Source: a virus. Taken from it: a DNA stretch of 40,498 nt. Position numbers and translations under genes: made by a program. The stretch lies in IMG/VR virus record IMGVR_UViG_3300008108_002889, positions 1 to 40,498 of that record. One strand, 5' to 3'. Each line of letters begins with the position of its first letter. Position 1 is the first letter of the stretch. Positions 1 to 11,700 of the stretch are shown here, one piece after another. The notes below the pieces were generated by a model, which searched no databases, was not told the DNA's origin, and saw nothing but the letters and a program-made list of their open reading frames with translations.

Positions 1-65
1 CTGACGGCAGCAGAACATCAACACCGGCAACAGATAGAGATGTATTACCGGGAGGCACTATCTAA
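1..65 (+). CDS. C-terminal end of an upstream gene (partial)
   Basis: The third forward frame is open from the window edge to a TAA at 63-65 and encodes about 20 residues ending in DVLPGGTI. The stop overlaps the ATG of the spike gene as TAATG, the same coupling used at several other junctions in this window, which supports it as a real gene end. Its position before the gp5-like gene suggests a baseplate or tail component, but the fragment is too short to name. Frame 1 also stays open to 106-108, so the choice of frame rests on the overlap pattern. Confidence 0.5.
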   Translation, partial: DGSRTSTPATDRDVLPGGTI

Positions 66-1726
66 TGCCAGAAGAAATAAGAGACCTGCCCGGCGGTCAA
101 AAAACTAGCCCGGGTCCTTATCTAGCAAAGATTGTCAGTCATCTAGACCCAACATATATGGGCATTCTAGAAGTGCAGTTATTGCACGAAGTAGGCAATG
201 ACGAAGCTAGAACAGGCCAATTACACCAGGTAAAATATCTGAGTCCGTTTGCTGGACAAACTAATGTTGACTTTGTGGGTGAAGATCCAGACGACTACGA
301 CAACACACAAAAGAGTTATGGATTCTGGTTTGTTCCTCCAGATGTTGGAACACTAGTAATGGTGATATTTGTTGACGGCGATGCTAAACAGGGTTACTGG
401 ATAGGATGTGTTCGAGACAATGCTATGAATTTTGCAGTACCGGGTCATGCCGCCACTGAGTTTAATTTAGACGAAGAAACTAACTCAAGACACGGTGATG
501 CAAAACGTTTACCCGCAGCTGAATATAATAAAATAGCACAGGCTACAACAGCCGATCCTACAGCCATTCTTAAACCTTCTTCTCCACTGAAGACAGCTTT
601 AGACACTCAGGGATTGTTAGAAGATGACACTAGAGGTATTACTACCAGTAGTGCTCGTAGAGAAATTCCTAGTTCAGTGTTTGGTATCAGTACTCCAGGA
701 CCTGTAGATAAACGCCCCGGCGCCAAAAAAGCCAAAGTAGGTAAAGCAGAGCACAAAATTGCCGCGGCTTTTGTAAGCCGACTAGGCGGAACTAGTTTTG
801 TCATGGACGACGGCGACGACAAATTTTTAAGACGAACTACAGCCAGCGAAGGTCCGCCAGATTATGCTGCTGTTGAGCAAGATGAAATAGATGGCTTACC
901 AGATGCTCCTCACAATGAACTATTCCGTATTCGTACAAGAACAGGACATCAAATTCTGTTACACAACAGTGAAGATTTAATCTACATCAGCAACAGTCGA
1001 GGCACAAGTTGGATTGAATTAAGCAGTGATGGAAAAATAGATATCTATGCTGAAGACAGCATAAGTGTACATACTAAACAAGATTTTAACTTTTATGCTG
1101 ATAGAGATTTTAACATAGAAGTTGGTCGTAATTTTAATTTAAAAGTAAAAGAGCGACACCAAACAGAAGTAGGTACAGATAAAATTTGTATTGTAAATGG
1201 AAAAGTTACAATTCAAGTTGATGGAACAAAAGACGAAACTGTAACTGGAGCAGTGGCACAATCGTTTGCAGCTACTTTGGATGTCACAACAGGCGGTGCT
1301 GTTAATGTAACAACAGGCGCAGATCTTAACCTTAATGTAGGCGGAGCAAGTGTAGTATCTAGTTCTGGCGACTTTACAATTAAAGCGGCAAATACAGCTA
1401 TAGACGGCGGAAATATTAATTTTAACTCAGGCATTGCTGAGGATGCAGGACCCGCAACACCTGCAACGCCACCTGAGCCGTTGTCTACTTTTGAAAACCC
1501 AGATGAAGCAGACGGAACATTACCAGAAAGCATTATGTTGCGTATACCCACACATGAACCGTGGCCGCATCATGAGAATTTAGATCCGCTGAACTTTAAA
1601 CCAGAACTCACCGATAGAGAAGCCGGCGCAGCTATTCCAGTGCCAGATTACTGGAAAAAATACAGTACAATAACGGATACTTTTGCTAAAATACAACCTC
1701 CTGGCCAAGAAGGTTTAGAAGAGTAA
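65..1726 (+). CDS. 5: Baseplate central spike, gp5-like (VgrG-type), no lysozyme domain seen
   Basis: This is the trimeric puncturing spike at the centre of the baseplate, which pierces the host outer membrane during tail contraction. Residues about 15-115 look like the OB-fold domain of gp5/VgrG proteins (a stretch containing GFWFVPPDVGTLVMVIF, then YWIGCV). Residues about 285-330 carry the RTGHQILLHN / SRGTSWIELSSDGKIDIY block that leads into the beta-helix in this family. Residues about 330-458 are short alternating beta repeats (DFNFYADRDFNIEVGRNFNL) that build the triangular needle. T4 gp5 has a lysozyme domain between the OB fold and the needle. Here residues about 120-285 are low-complexity, Ala/Pro/Lys-rich and show no recognisable lysozyme motif. 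A Pro-rich tail (about 460-553) follows the needle. The start overlaps the upstream stop. Family assignment is firm; the symbol follows T4 usage. Confidence 0.9.
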   Translation: MPEEIRDLPGGQKTSPGPYLAKIVSHLDPTYMGILEVQLLHEVGNDEARTGQLHQVKYLSPFAGQTNVDFVGEDPDDYDNTQKSYGFWFVPPDVGTLVMVIFVDGDAKQGYWIGCVRDNAMNFAVPGHAATEFNLDEETNSRHGDAKRLPAAEYNKIAQATTADPTAILKPSSPLKTALDTQGLLEDDTRGITTSSARREIPSSVFGISTPGPVDKRPGAKKAKVGKAEHKIAAAFVSRLGGTSFVMDDGDDKFLRRTTASEGPPDYAAVEQDEIDGLPDAPHNELFRIRTRTGHQILLHNSEDLIYISNSRGTSWIELSSDGKIDIYAEDSISVHTKQDFNFYADRDFNIEVGRNFNLKVKERHQTEVGTDKICIVNGKVTIQVDGTKDETVTGAVAQSFAATLDVTTGGAVNVTTGADLNLNVGGASVVSSSGDFTIKAANTAIDGGNINFNSGIAEDAGPATPATPPEPLSTFENPDEADGTLPESIMLRIPTHEPWPHHENLDPLNFKPELTDREAGAAIPVPDYWKKYSTITDTFAKIQPPGQEGLEE

Positions 1727-1736
1727 ATACTATACT

Positions 1737-2180
1737 ATGACAGCTAATCAAAAACTCTACGATAAAATTGTTGTTAACGGTCCAGCCGGCCGTCCTAATG
1801 TGCCCGGTTCAAAAACCTACAAAGGTTTCAGCACAATTAGCGGAGACAGCAAGAGTTTTGCCTTGTTTGATCTTGCATTGATCAAACAAGATTTAATCAA
1901 CCATTTTCACATAAGAATGGGAGAAAGATTAGAACAGCCTGAATTTGGTACTGTGATCTGGGACTTGATATTTGAGCCACTCACAGAAGATATTAAAGAA
2001 ATTATTGTTAAAAACGTTGAAACAATCATTAACTATGATCCAAGAATTGTAGCGCAGAGTGTTACTGTCACTGCGTATGAAACAGGCATACAGATAGAAT
2101 GCGATCTTGTTTACTTGCCTTATAACATTCAAGAATCTCTTCGTTTACGATTCGATGAAGCCAACGGTCTACTAGGGTAA
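1737..2180 (+). CDS. 25: Baseplate wedge subunit gp25 (GPW/gp25 family)
   Basis: gp25 is the small wedge protein, related to type VI secretion TssE, that ties the baseplate inner ring to the sheath. The 147 residues match the usual length for the family. Residues about 43-105 hold the GPW/gp25 core: a helix (FDLALIKQDLINHFHIRMGER), the conserved ERLEQPEFGT segment equivalent to the family's E-P-R region, then LIFEPLTEDIKEIIVKNVETII. The gene starts 10 bases after the spike gene stops and ends about 50 bases before gp6. Spike, gp25 and gp6 in succession is the usual marine T4-like arrangement. Assignment is firm. Confidence 0.93.
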   Translation: MTANQKLYDKIVVNGPAGRPNVPGSKTYKGFSTISGDSKSFALFDLALIKQDLINHFHIRMGERLEQPEFGTVIWDLIFEPLTEDIKEIIVKNVETIINYDPRIVAQSVTVTAYETGIQIECDLVYLPYNIQESLRLRFDEANGLLG

Positions 2181-2204
2181 TTAAATACTCACATAATAAA
2201 TTTC

Positions 2205-2212
2205 AATAAATA
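2205..2212 (+). promoter_or_regulatory. T4-type late promoter motif upstream of gp6
   Basis: An AATAAATA octamer matches the NATAAATA form of the T4-like late promoter and lies 21 bases before the gp6 ATG, in one of the few intergenic gaps of the baseplate block. Matching octamers sit at nearly the same distance before the third fibre gene and the sugar dehydrogenase gene. A GGGAA ribosome-binding site is at 2223-2227. AT-rich DNA produces such motifs by chance, so the support is position and spacing rather than sequence alone. Confidence 0.55.
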
Positions 2213-2233
2213 TCTGTATAATGGGAAACAGAT

Positions 2234-5200
2234 ATGTCAGCAACCGATCGCCAAAATAGACTTTTAGTAGCAGAAGACTGGAAAAGAATTTACCAAAGTT
2301 TTCAAAACGCAGATTTTCAAAGCTACGACTTTGAAAACCTTCGCAGGGTAATGATCAGTTACATCCGTGAAAACTATCCTGAAGATTTTAATGATTACAT
2401 TGAAAGTTCTGAGTACCTTGCTCTAATTGATCTTATAGCCTTTTTAGGACAAAGCATAAGTTTCCGCACGGATCTAAATGCTCGAGAAAACTTCCTAGAG
2501 CTGGCAGAACGCCGCGAGTCAGTGCTACGTCTAGCTAGATTATTAAGTTATAAAGCCAAAAGAAATGTGCCTGCTAGCGGGTTTTTAAAGTTTACTTCAG
2601 TAAGTACAACACAGATTGTCTACGACAGCAACGGCAGAAATTTAACAGGGCAGACAATTAGCTGGAACGATCCTGCAAACCCTAACTGGTACGATCAGTT
2701 TATCAAAATAATAAATGCAGCCTTGCCAGCAACACGAAAGTTTGGCAATCCTGATGCAAAAGACACAATCTACGGTATACCTAGCGAACAATATAGATTC
2801 CAAGGTGCTAATACTGATGTACCTGTTTATAGTTTTACTAAAACAGTAGACGGTCGTAGCATGACATTTGAAGTAGTAAGTACAGCGTTTAGTGGCGAGT
2901 CTGAAATCTATGAAGAACCTCCAAGTATTGCTAATCGTTTAAGTTTTATCTACAGAGATGACGGCAAAGGCAATGGCAGCTCTAACACAGGATTTTTCCT
3001 ACATTTTAGACAGGGCACATTAAATCAAGGTACTTTTGCAGTTACACAGCCTGCTACCGACGAAACAGTAGATGTTGATGCAGTTAACATCAACAATAAC
3101 GATGTTTGGCTTTATAAGTTAGATCAAAACGGTATTGAAAACGAATACTGGGCACAAGTTCCTAGCTTTGAAGGCAACAATATTATCTATAATAGTTTAA
3201 ACAAAAGCATACGAAATATCTACGGTGTAGTCACTAGAGCCAACGACAAAATTAGTCTAGTGTTCAGTGATGGTGTATTTGGTAATTTACCTCTAGGAAC
3301 TTTTAGAGTATATTATAGAACAAGTAACGGATTAAATTATACTATCAATCCTAAAGATGTAAAAAATATCACAATTGATATTCCTTATGTAAGCAACACC
3401 GGACAGCTTGAGACAATGACAGTAACTTTAGGATTACAAAGTTCAGTGTCTAATTCAAGTCCTGCTGAAACCAACGACAACATCAAAGCTCGTGCTCCTG
3501 CAACTTATTATACGCAGAACAGAATGATTACTGCTGAGGACTATAACATTAGCCCATTAAGCGTAAGTCAACAAATTGGTAAAATTAAAGCAGTTAATAG
3601 ATCAGCCAGTGGCATCAGTCGCTATTTTGATCTAGTTGATCCTACAGGCAAATATTCAAAGACAAATTTATTTGCTGACGACGGCATTGTTTACAAACAA
3701 GAATACATTGACAGTTTTAAATTTTCTTATGCAACTAGAACAGACATTGAAGCTGTAATTTATAATCAAGTTACTGATAATTTAAAATTAACAAACTTAA
3801 AACATTTTTATTATAGTAAATTTGACAGACCAAATACTTCTGAATTAGGTATTAAATGGATTATTAAAACTTCTGATACTAATCAAGTTACTGGTTATTT
3901 TAAAGATGACATCACAACTACAATACAGAAAGTAGGAACATTTGCCACTGGTACTAACACACTAAAGTACATCACTGTTGGATCGTTGTTAAAATTTAGA
4001 GCTCCGGCAAACTATTACTTTGATAAATCAAATAATAATAAATTAGTGTTGGGCAATCCAACAAGTACTAACGCAACACAAATTTTGTGGACAAAGGTAG
4101 TGGCAATTTCAGGTGATGGTACTTCTGGTGGCACCGGTGAACTAGTAGACGGTTCTGGTCCTATTGTACTCAACGATATTATTCCTTCAGCTTACAACAA
4201 AACAACATCAACCACTGAGTTGCAGACAGCTCCTCAGTTAGAAGAAATTATTCCAGCATGGAAAACTGCACTAGACAGTGCCACAGTAGCTTCTATGGTT
4301 GATTTAATTTTTGCAAATAAATCATTTGGTCTACGATATGATTCAGAATCACGTTCTTGGAAAATTATTATCAGCAGTAACCTAAACACAATTAACGTGT
4401 TCAGTCTAGGACGAGCAGGCGACGCAACAAATCAAAATGTTGATTCAAGTTGGTTGCTGTTGTTTAACACAGACAGCGAGCAATACACAGTTACTTCTCG
4501 ATTAGTTAGATATATCTTTGAAAGCAACCAGCAGGTAAGATTCTATTTTGATTCTAGTGATAAAATTTATGATTCAAGAACTAACACAGTGGTCAAAGAC
4601 AAAATTAAAATTTTAAGTATAAACACACAGCCAAACAATATTACATCTTTTACCTATGATAGAGACTGGGAAGTTACCGAAGAGTTTAAAGGACTTGACG
4701 GATACATTGACACTAAAAAAATTCAAATCACATTCAGCGACAGTGACGATGACGGTATAGTTGATAATCCTAATTTGTTCGAAGAGATAGTTCCAACAGT
4801 GACTATTCCTCCTGTAAAGAATCAATTTATTGTATTAGAAAAGTACGTAATAACACAGGGACAAGAAGACTACAGATTTATATCAAACGATGATGATAAA
4901 ATTTTAATTCGTCAGAATAAACTATCTGTAAGTTCTGGAGACCTACAAAAGTTAGGCAGTTATTTTTATTTTGTTGAAGAAAATTTTGTTGCACAATTAA
5001 ATGCAGATGATGTATTTGAACCTAGTTTAAATTATAAAGTCTATGCAGGAAGAAGCGGATTAAAATTCCAATACATTCATAACGCTGACTACGAAGCAAG
5101 AATTGATCCTGGATTAACAAATCTAATTGATATCTATGTGTTGACCAAAGAGTATGACATTCAATATCGCCAATATATAAACGGTTCAAAAACTGTAGAG

Positions 5201-5734
5201 CCTTTAGCTCCTAGCAGTGATGAATTGTTTAATTTGTTAAGTCCTGAATTAAACAAAATTAAATCTATCAGCGATGAAATTATCTATCATCCTGTAAAGT
5301 ATAAAGTTTTATTTGGTAGCAAAGCTACTTCAGATGTACAGGCTACATTTAAGGTTGTTAAGAATGATGAAATTGTTATCAGTGATAACGATATTAAATC
5401 TAGAGTTCTTACAGCCATAGCTGAATTCTTTAGTTTAGAAAATTGGGAATTTGGAGACAATTTCTATTTTAGCGAGTTGTCAACTTATGTAATGAATAGA
5501 CTTTCACCAAACATTGTAAACTTTATTGTTGTGCCAAAACAAAGTGATTTAAGTTTTGGTAGCTTATATGAAATAAGAAGCGAAAAAGATCAATTATTCA
5601 TCAATGGCGCTACAATAGATGATATAGAAATTATAACAGCTATTACTGCAAGTAAAATTAAAAGTGCAGGTCAAATTGCCGTTGAATCAACACTGGCAAG
5701 CAAACAGTCTGTAAACAGCTCAGGGAGTAACTAA
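2234..5734 (+). CDS. 6: Baseplate wedge subunit gp6 (baseplate J-like), enlarged
   Basis: gp6 dimers form the inner ring of the baseplate and hold the wedges together. The N-terminus (residues about 1-120, with AEDWKRIYQSF, FLGQSISFRTDLNARENF and ESVLRLARLLSYKAKRNVPA) is the highly conserved opening of T4-like gp6. Residues about 409-436 (ETNDNIKARAPATYYTQNR, MITAEDYN) match the baseplate J signature. The C-terminus (about 1040-1140, with NFYFSELSTYVMNRL, IVVP, FGSLYEI and DIEIITAITASKI) is also typical of gp6. At 1166 residues it is far longer than T4 gp6 (about 660); the extra length is a Ser/Thr/Asn-rich beta region between the J core and the C-terminus. The stop overlaps the next ATG as TAATG. 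Confidence 0.92.
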   Translation: MSATDRQNRLLVAEDWKRIYQSFQNADFQSYDFENLRRVMISYIRENYPEDFNDYIESSEYLALIDLIAFLGQSISFRTDLNARENFLELAERRESVLRLARLLSYKAKRNVPASGFLKFTSVSTTQIVYDSNGRNLTGQTISWNDPANPNWYDQFIKIINAALPATRKFGNPDAKDTIYGIPSEQYRFQGANTDVPVYSFTKTVDGRSMTFEVVSTAFSGESEIYEEPPSIANRLSFIYRDDGKGNGSSNTGFFLHFRQGTLNQGTFAVTQPATDETVDVDAVNINNNDVWLYKLDQNGIENEYWAQVPSFEGNNIIYNSLNKSIRNIYGVVTRANDKISLVFSDGVFGNLPLGTFRVYYRTSNGLNYTINPKDVKNITIDIPYVSNTGQLETMTVTLGLQSSVSNSSPAETNDNIKARAPATYYTQNRMITAEDYNISPLSVSQQIGKIKAVNRSASGISRYFDLVDPTGKYSKTNLFADDGIVYKQEYIDSFKFSYATRTDIEAVIYNQVTDNLKLTNLKHFYYSKFDRPNTSELGIKWIIKTSDTNQVTGYFKDDITTTIQKVGTFATGTNTLKYITVGSLLKFRAPANYYFDKSNNNKLVLGNPTSTNATQILWTKVVAISGDGTSGGTGELVDGSGPIVLNDIIPSAYNKTTSTTELQTAPQLEEIIPAWKTALDSATVASMVDLIFANKSFGLRYDSESRSWKIIISSNLNTINVFSLGRAGDATNQNVDSSWLLLFNTDSEQYTVTSRLVRYIFESNQQVRFYFDSSDKIYDSRTNTVVKDKIKILSINTQPNNITSFTYDRDWEVTEEFKGLDGYIDTKKIQITFSDSDDDGIVDNPNLFEEIVPTVTIPPVKNQFIVLEKYVITQGQEDYRFISNDDDKILIRQNKLSVSSGDLQKLGSYFYFVEENFVAQLNADDVFEPSLNYKVYAGRSGLKFQYIHNADYEARIDPGLTNLIDIYVLTKEYDIQYRQYINGSKTVEPLAPSSDELFNLLSPELNKIKSISDEIIYHPVKYKVLFGSKATSDVQATFKVVKNDEIVISDNDIKSRVLTAIAEFFSLENWEFGDNFYFSELSTYVMNRLSPNIVNFIVVPKQSDLSFGSLYEIRSEKDQLFINGATIDDIEIITAITASKIKSAGQIAVESTLASKQSVNSSGSN

Positions 5735-8700
5735 TGGCATTCACCAATGATCAAAACGAGCCAAAATTGCCAATTTCAAATTCTGAAAAACGTAATTCTT
5801 CAGATCTATTACCTAGATATTATAGAACAAATAGTAATAAGAAATTTTTACAGGCAACGCTTGATCAACTTATTCAACCCGGTAGTGTTAGAAAAATTAA
5901 CGGCTATATGGGCCGTCAAACAGCCAAAGCTGTAAAAACTGATGACATCTTTGTAACAGCAGTAGATACAGTACGACAAAATTATCAGTTTGAACCGGCT
6001 GCAATTATTCAAGACTATCTAGGTAATACAACATTCTTTAAAGACTACATTGATCATATTAATCATATTGAAACAAATGACGGTATTGTAAGTAACCATA
6101 ATAGATTAAACAGTCAGGAGTTTTATTCATGGGATCCGCATATCTGTTGGGATAAGTTTGTTAATTATCAACAGTACTATTGGTTGCCATTTGGTCCCAG
6201 CACTATTACAATTTTTGGTGCCGATAAAGCAATACAAAGTACCTATACAGTTGAAGGTGTTGACGAAACAGATAATGTAGCTTATCTTTTTACGCCTAAC
6301 GGCCTTACAAGAAATCCAACACTAAAATTATTTAGAGGTCAAACTTATAATTTTGAAATTAATGCACCTGGCCATCCTTTCAGTATTAAGTCAGCAAGAT
6401 CGGGCGGATCTAACGATAGATATGTTAAAGGAGTTACTGGTATTGCAGTACAAGAAGGTATTATTACGTTTGAAGTACCACTTGATGCACCAAACGTATT
6501 ATTCTATGTTAGTGAAAATTCAGTAGACACCGGCGGAGTCTTTCAAATATTAGATATTGAAGAAAACACAGTTATTGATCTTAATGCAGATTTTTTAGGA
6601 AAAAAAGAATACATTATTCCTAACGGTACCGCAGAAGGTCTGCGTGTTAGTAACGGAATGAAAGTAAGATTTGGTGGGGAAGTTATTCCTAGCAATTACG
6701 CCGACGGCGCATATTATATTGAAGGCGTTGGTACTGCTATACGAATAGTAGCAGAGCGTGCCCTTGAAATAAGATCAACATTCTCAGCAGATAAAAGTAT
6801 ATTGTTTGATGATACACCGTTTGATCAACTGCCGTTCAGTGAAGTTGGAACTTATCCAGTGAGACCTGACTATGTAACAATTAGTAGAACAAGTCCTGAT
6901 CAAAATCCATGGTCTCGTTATAATCGCTGGTTCCATCAAGATGTTATTATCGCCAGCGCCCAAGTAATAGGTGAAGAACCAAATTTAGATCAAAATTTTA
7001 GAGCTACTAGACCTATTATTGAATTTAGACCAGGTATTAAATTATTCAACTACGGTCATGCGGCTAAAACTCCAGTTGATGTAATTGATACTTTTACCAA
7101 AGACATTTTTAGTACTATCGAAGGAAGCCTTGGCTATAACATAGACGGCATAGATCTAATACAAGGTATGCGTGTCCTGTTCACCGCAGACACCGATTCG
7201 TTAGTAAAAAATAAAATTTATAAAGTTAATTTTATTGATGTAACACCTCAAACTTCAGAACTGTTGTTTGATGCCACACAAGTTAATCCTGCTTTAAACA
7301 CTATCACGTTTGGTGCTAATCACGGCCTCACAGTAAAAAGCAGAGTAGTTTACAATAACGTTACATTAGACTCGGTCCCAGGACTTACTCATAGACAAGT
7401 ATATTATGTAAATGTCATTGATGCAGTAACTATCGAATTATACACTAAACCTGACCTTTCTGTAAGAGTAGATATATTGGCCAAGGGAGAAGGTACGCAT
7501 AAATTTGAATTATTCAAGTATCCGCGTAAGCAAATTTACCTAGAAGAAACTCAAGATTCTTCTCCTGTGGAATATGAAACTGTTACAGTTAATTTAGGAA
7601 TACAGAATCAATCTAAAACATTTTGGTTTGATGGAACAAGTTGGAAAGCTGCCCAGGAAAAAACAGCAGTAAATCAGGCTCCGTTGTTTGATATATTTGA
7701 CGACAGCGGTGTAAGCTTTTCTGATCTTACAAAATACAGCGGATCTACCTTTGCCGGTAATAAGATTTTTTCTTATAAAACAGGTGTTGGTTCTGTAGAC
7801 ACAGTATTAGGGTTTGCCTTAACCTATCAAAATATCAATAACATAGGCGACATCTTATTCAATTTTAACCTAGCATCCGATCCTGAATTCAAATACAAAC
7901 TAGGATCTAGTTTAATTTCTAAATCGATTAGCAATGGCTTTCTCAAAATAATTGATAATTTAGACAGTATTAAGTATGAAAACGGCTGGATTAAAAATGT
8001 ATTGTCCAACGTGCAGCCTATTGTAAGAACTTATAAAAATGAAACTAAAACAGTAGTTGACGAAAATGGTGTAAGATCTACAGTGTCAATAGTAAACGAT
8101 TTTCCATTAGATGTTTTTGATACTAAAGATGGACTAGAAGATTTATTAGTCAAAGTTTATGTTAACGGTACACGATTAATTCCGTCAAAGTTTTCTATTG
8201 TTGATGACGTTGTTTACAAACTAGTAAGATTGACCACAGATGCTGTTGACTCAATGGTTACTATAGAATGCTTTACAAAGAAACATAAAAATCAAAACGG
8301 CTATTATAAATTACCAATTAATTTAGAAAATAATCCGTTGAACAACAACATTCAAGACTTTACTCTTGGTGAAGTAATTGATCACGTTGACTCTATCATT
8401 GGTAACAATCCGTTGGTATTTTTTAATAACGGCCCTAAAGCAATCTTAAGAGATGCTGGACGATTAAGCGAATACGGAACAAGATTCGTACAGCATACAG
8501 GTCCAATGAACCTTTCTTTATATCATCTTGGTAATAAGTCTGCTAACCTACTCAAGGCATTAGATACTGCACGTACTGACTATGCACAGTTTAAAAGAGC
8601 ATTTATTATTGCTGCATCTGACAGTGGTTTTGATGCTGAGCCAAGAAGACACGTAGATTTTATATTGCAAAATATGTTTGCAAATAAACCTAAATCTAGT

Positions 8701-11700
8701 CCTTATTATCTTTCTGATATGTTCGGGTATACCGCAGCAAATCGTACAGAATACACAGTATTAGATGCTAGAACTACATCGTATCCTTTAAGTCAATTGT
8801 TTAATTTAAAAACATTGTCTAATCGTGCTGTCGGAGTATACCTTAATGATGTTCAATTAGTACACGGTCGAGACTATGTATTTGGAGACACTGAGTTTGT
8901 TACACTCCTAGCAGAGTTAAGCGAAAACGATATTATTGAAGTATATGAATACGAATCAACTGATGGATGCTTTGTACCACCTACTCCTAGTAAGCTAGGA
9001 TTGTATCCATTATTTGAACCTTCAATCTATGTTGACGACACATACATTGAACCAGTCAAAGTTATACAAGGACATGACGGTAGTATTACTATTGCGTTTG
9101 ATGATTATAGAGACGATTTAATTTTAGAATTAGAAAAACGAATTTTTAACAATGTAAAAGTATCTTATGATACTGAATTGTTTAATATATTCAATTATAT
9201 TCCAAGTTACAGTAGAGAAAATGATTATACAGTAGATGAATTTAATTCAGTACTATCAAAATATTTTTATCAATGGACTCTTAATATTCAAGAAGACTAT
9301 TCTCGTCCGTTGTTCTATGACAGAGAAAATGCGTTTACTTACAATTATAGAGATCATGTAGCACCTGATGGTAGACTTGCACCTGCATATTGGAGAGGAA
9401 TATACAAATGGTTCTTTGATACAGACACGCCTCATCTTACACCTTGGGAATCATTAGGATTTTTTATTGAACCAATTTGGTGGCAAGATGTCTACGGACC
9501 TGCTCCATATACTAGCGATAACCTAGTTTTATGGGATGACCTTAAAGAAGGTCTAATTAGAGAGCCTGGTAAACCTCCTAGACTTAACAAACAATTTGCT
9601 AGATTAATTTTAGACCAAGGTCCGCCAGTTGACACTAATGGAATTTTACTTGATCCGTTAAACGCAGGCTATGTAGCAGGACTAATGCAAAATTCAACAG
9701 ATTCTTTTTATGTCTTTGGCGACCAAGGCCCTGTTGAAGCTGCTTGGAGAAAAAGCAGTTATTATCCATTTGCATTAATTAGTACAATACTATTGTTAAA
9801 ACCAAATGATATCCTTGGACGATGCATAGACCGAAGCAGGATTGTAAAAAATAATACTGGCCAATTAGTGTATTCTGAAACTGGCCTTCGTATTAGATTA
9901 CAAGATCTTATTTTTCCTTCTGTTGCTGATGAAGTAGAAACAGACAGAAGATTTACTTCGGGGCTAGTAAACTATGTTGTTGAATATCTTACTAGTAAAA
10001 ATACAGCAAGATTAACCCAATACAAATATGATCTAGCATCGTTGACTAATAAAATGTCAACAAGATTAGGATCTTACACTAACAAAGAAAAATTTAAAAT
10101 TCTATTAGACAGCAAAACTCCAACCAGTGCTGGCGGAGTTTTTGTGCCTGAAGAAAATTATTCAGTTAGTCTTAATACATCAAGTGCTATAAGAAAAGTA
10201 ATTTACAGCGGTATATTGATTACAAGATTTAGTAACGGCTACGAAGTAAAAGGTTATAATACTCAAAATCCTTACTTCATTGTTTACAAGTCTAAATTAG
10301 TAGACAGGGTGATTAAAGTTGGTGGCATCAGTGAAAGTTTCCTTGAGTGGAAAGCAGGAGAAATTTATACTTCTGGCAAAATTGTAAGATATAATAATTT
10401 ATATTACAGAGCAAAAACTACTCACACTGCTTCAACAGAGTTTGATGATCGCCTGTATGCTAGACTTGCAGAACTACCAATTATTGGCGGTAGAGAAATA
10501 GAGTTAAAAAAGAATTTTAATGCTAACAATGTTGACAAGATACCATATGGCAAAAGAATTGCAACAGTACAAGAAGTAGTTGACATCATCATGGGCTACG
10601 GTGCCTATCTAGAAGATCAAGGTTTTGTCTTTGATGATTTTAATAATAATCTGGGAACAGTAACAAACTGGGAAACTAGTGCAAAAGAATTTGCGTTCTG
10701 GACTACACAGAACTGGGCAGAGGGTTCAGTGCTCAGTATAAGTCCTAGTGCTAATAAACTTATTTTCCAATCTCAAAATTCAGTGGTTGCTGATTTGACA
10801 GATAATTTTTATACCTATAGTGTTCTTCGAGTTGACGGACAAAAGTTAGATGAAGAATTTATAAAAGTTTATAGAAATGAAAATCAATTTGTAATCGAAC
10901 CAGAAAATACCAACTATGGTATCTACGGAATTACTCTGCACCTAATACAGAAGGAACACGTAGTTGTCCTTGATAACAAGACTTTGTTTAATGATACCAT
11001 CTACGATATTGAAGCAGGTTATCATCAAGAAAGAATTAAAGTTATAGGTTATATAGCAGCTGGTTGGACCGGAGGGTTTGAAATTAAAGGGTTCATCTAC
11101 GACGAAGCTAAAATTCAAGAGTGGGAACCATGGACTGATTATAATCTCGGTGATATTGTAAAATATAAACAGTTTTATTATGCTGCCAAAGAAAGAATTC
11201 AGGGTGTACGTGAATTCAATGACGATACTTGGGTGATTTTAGAAGAAACTCCTAAATCTCAATTATTACCTAACTGGGATTATCGTGCTGAACAGTTTAC
11301 AGATTTCTACGACCTTGATACTGACAATTTTGATGCAGGTCAGCAAAAAGTAGCACAGCATTTAATTGGTTATCAGAAACGTCAATACCTCGAAAACATT
11401 ATTCAGAATGATGTAAGTCAATACAAGTTCTATCAGGGTATGATTATTGAAAAAGGCACGCAGAATGTATTGAACAAACTGTTTGATGTGTTAAGTGCTG
11501 ACGGTCAAGAAAGTTTAACGTTTGACGAAGAGTGGGCTTTCCGTGTAGGGGAGTACGGAGCAGTTGATACCTTTGATGAGGTAGAATTTATTTTAGATGA
11601 AAATAAATTTAAAATCAATCCACAGCCGGTTGAACTAGTTGATTCAATTGATATTAACGAAAAAGATTTTGTCTACAGATATAAACCTACAGATGTTTAT

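Noticed and set aside
1213-1551. Minus-strand open frame opposite the spike needle
   Set aside because: Antisense shadow of the beta-helix repeats, with no ribosome-binding site or domain; all supported genes are on the + strand.
6505-6522. Functional copper site in the cupredoxin-like domain
   Set aside because: The Cys and His ligands expected in this segment are absent.
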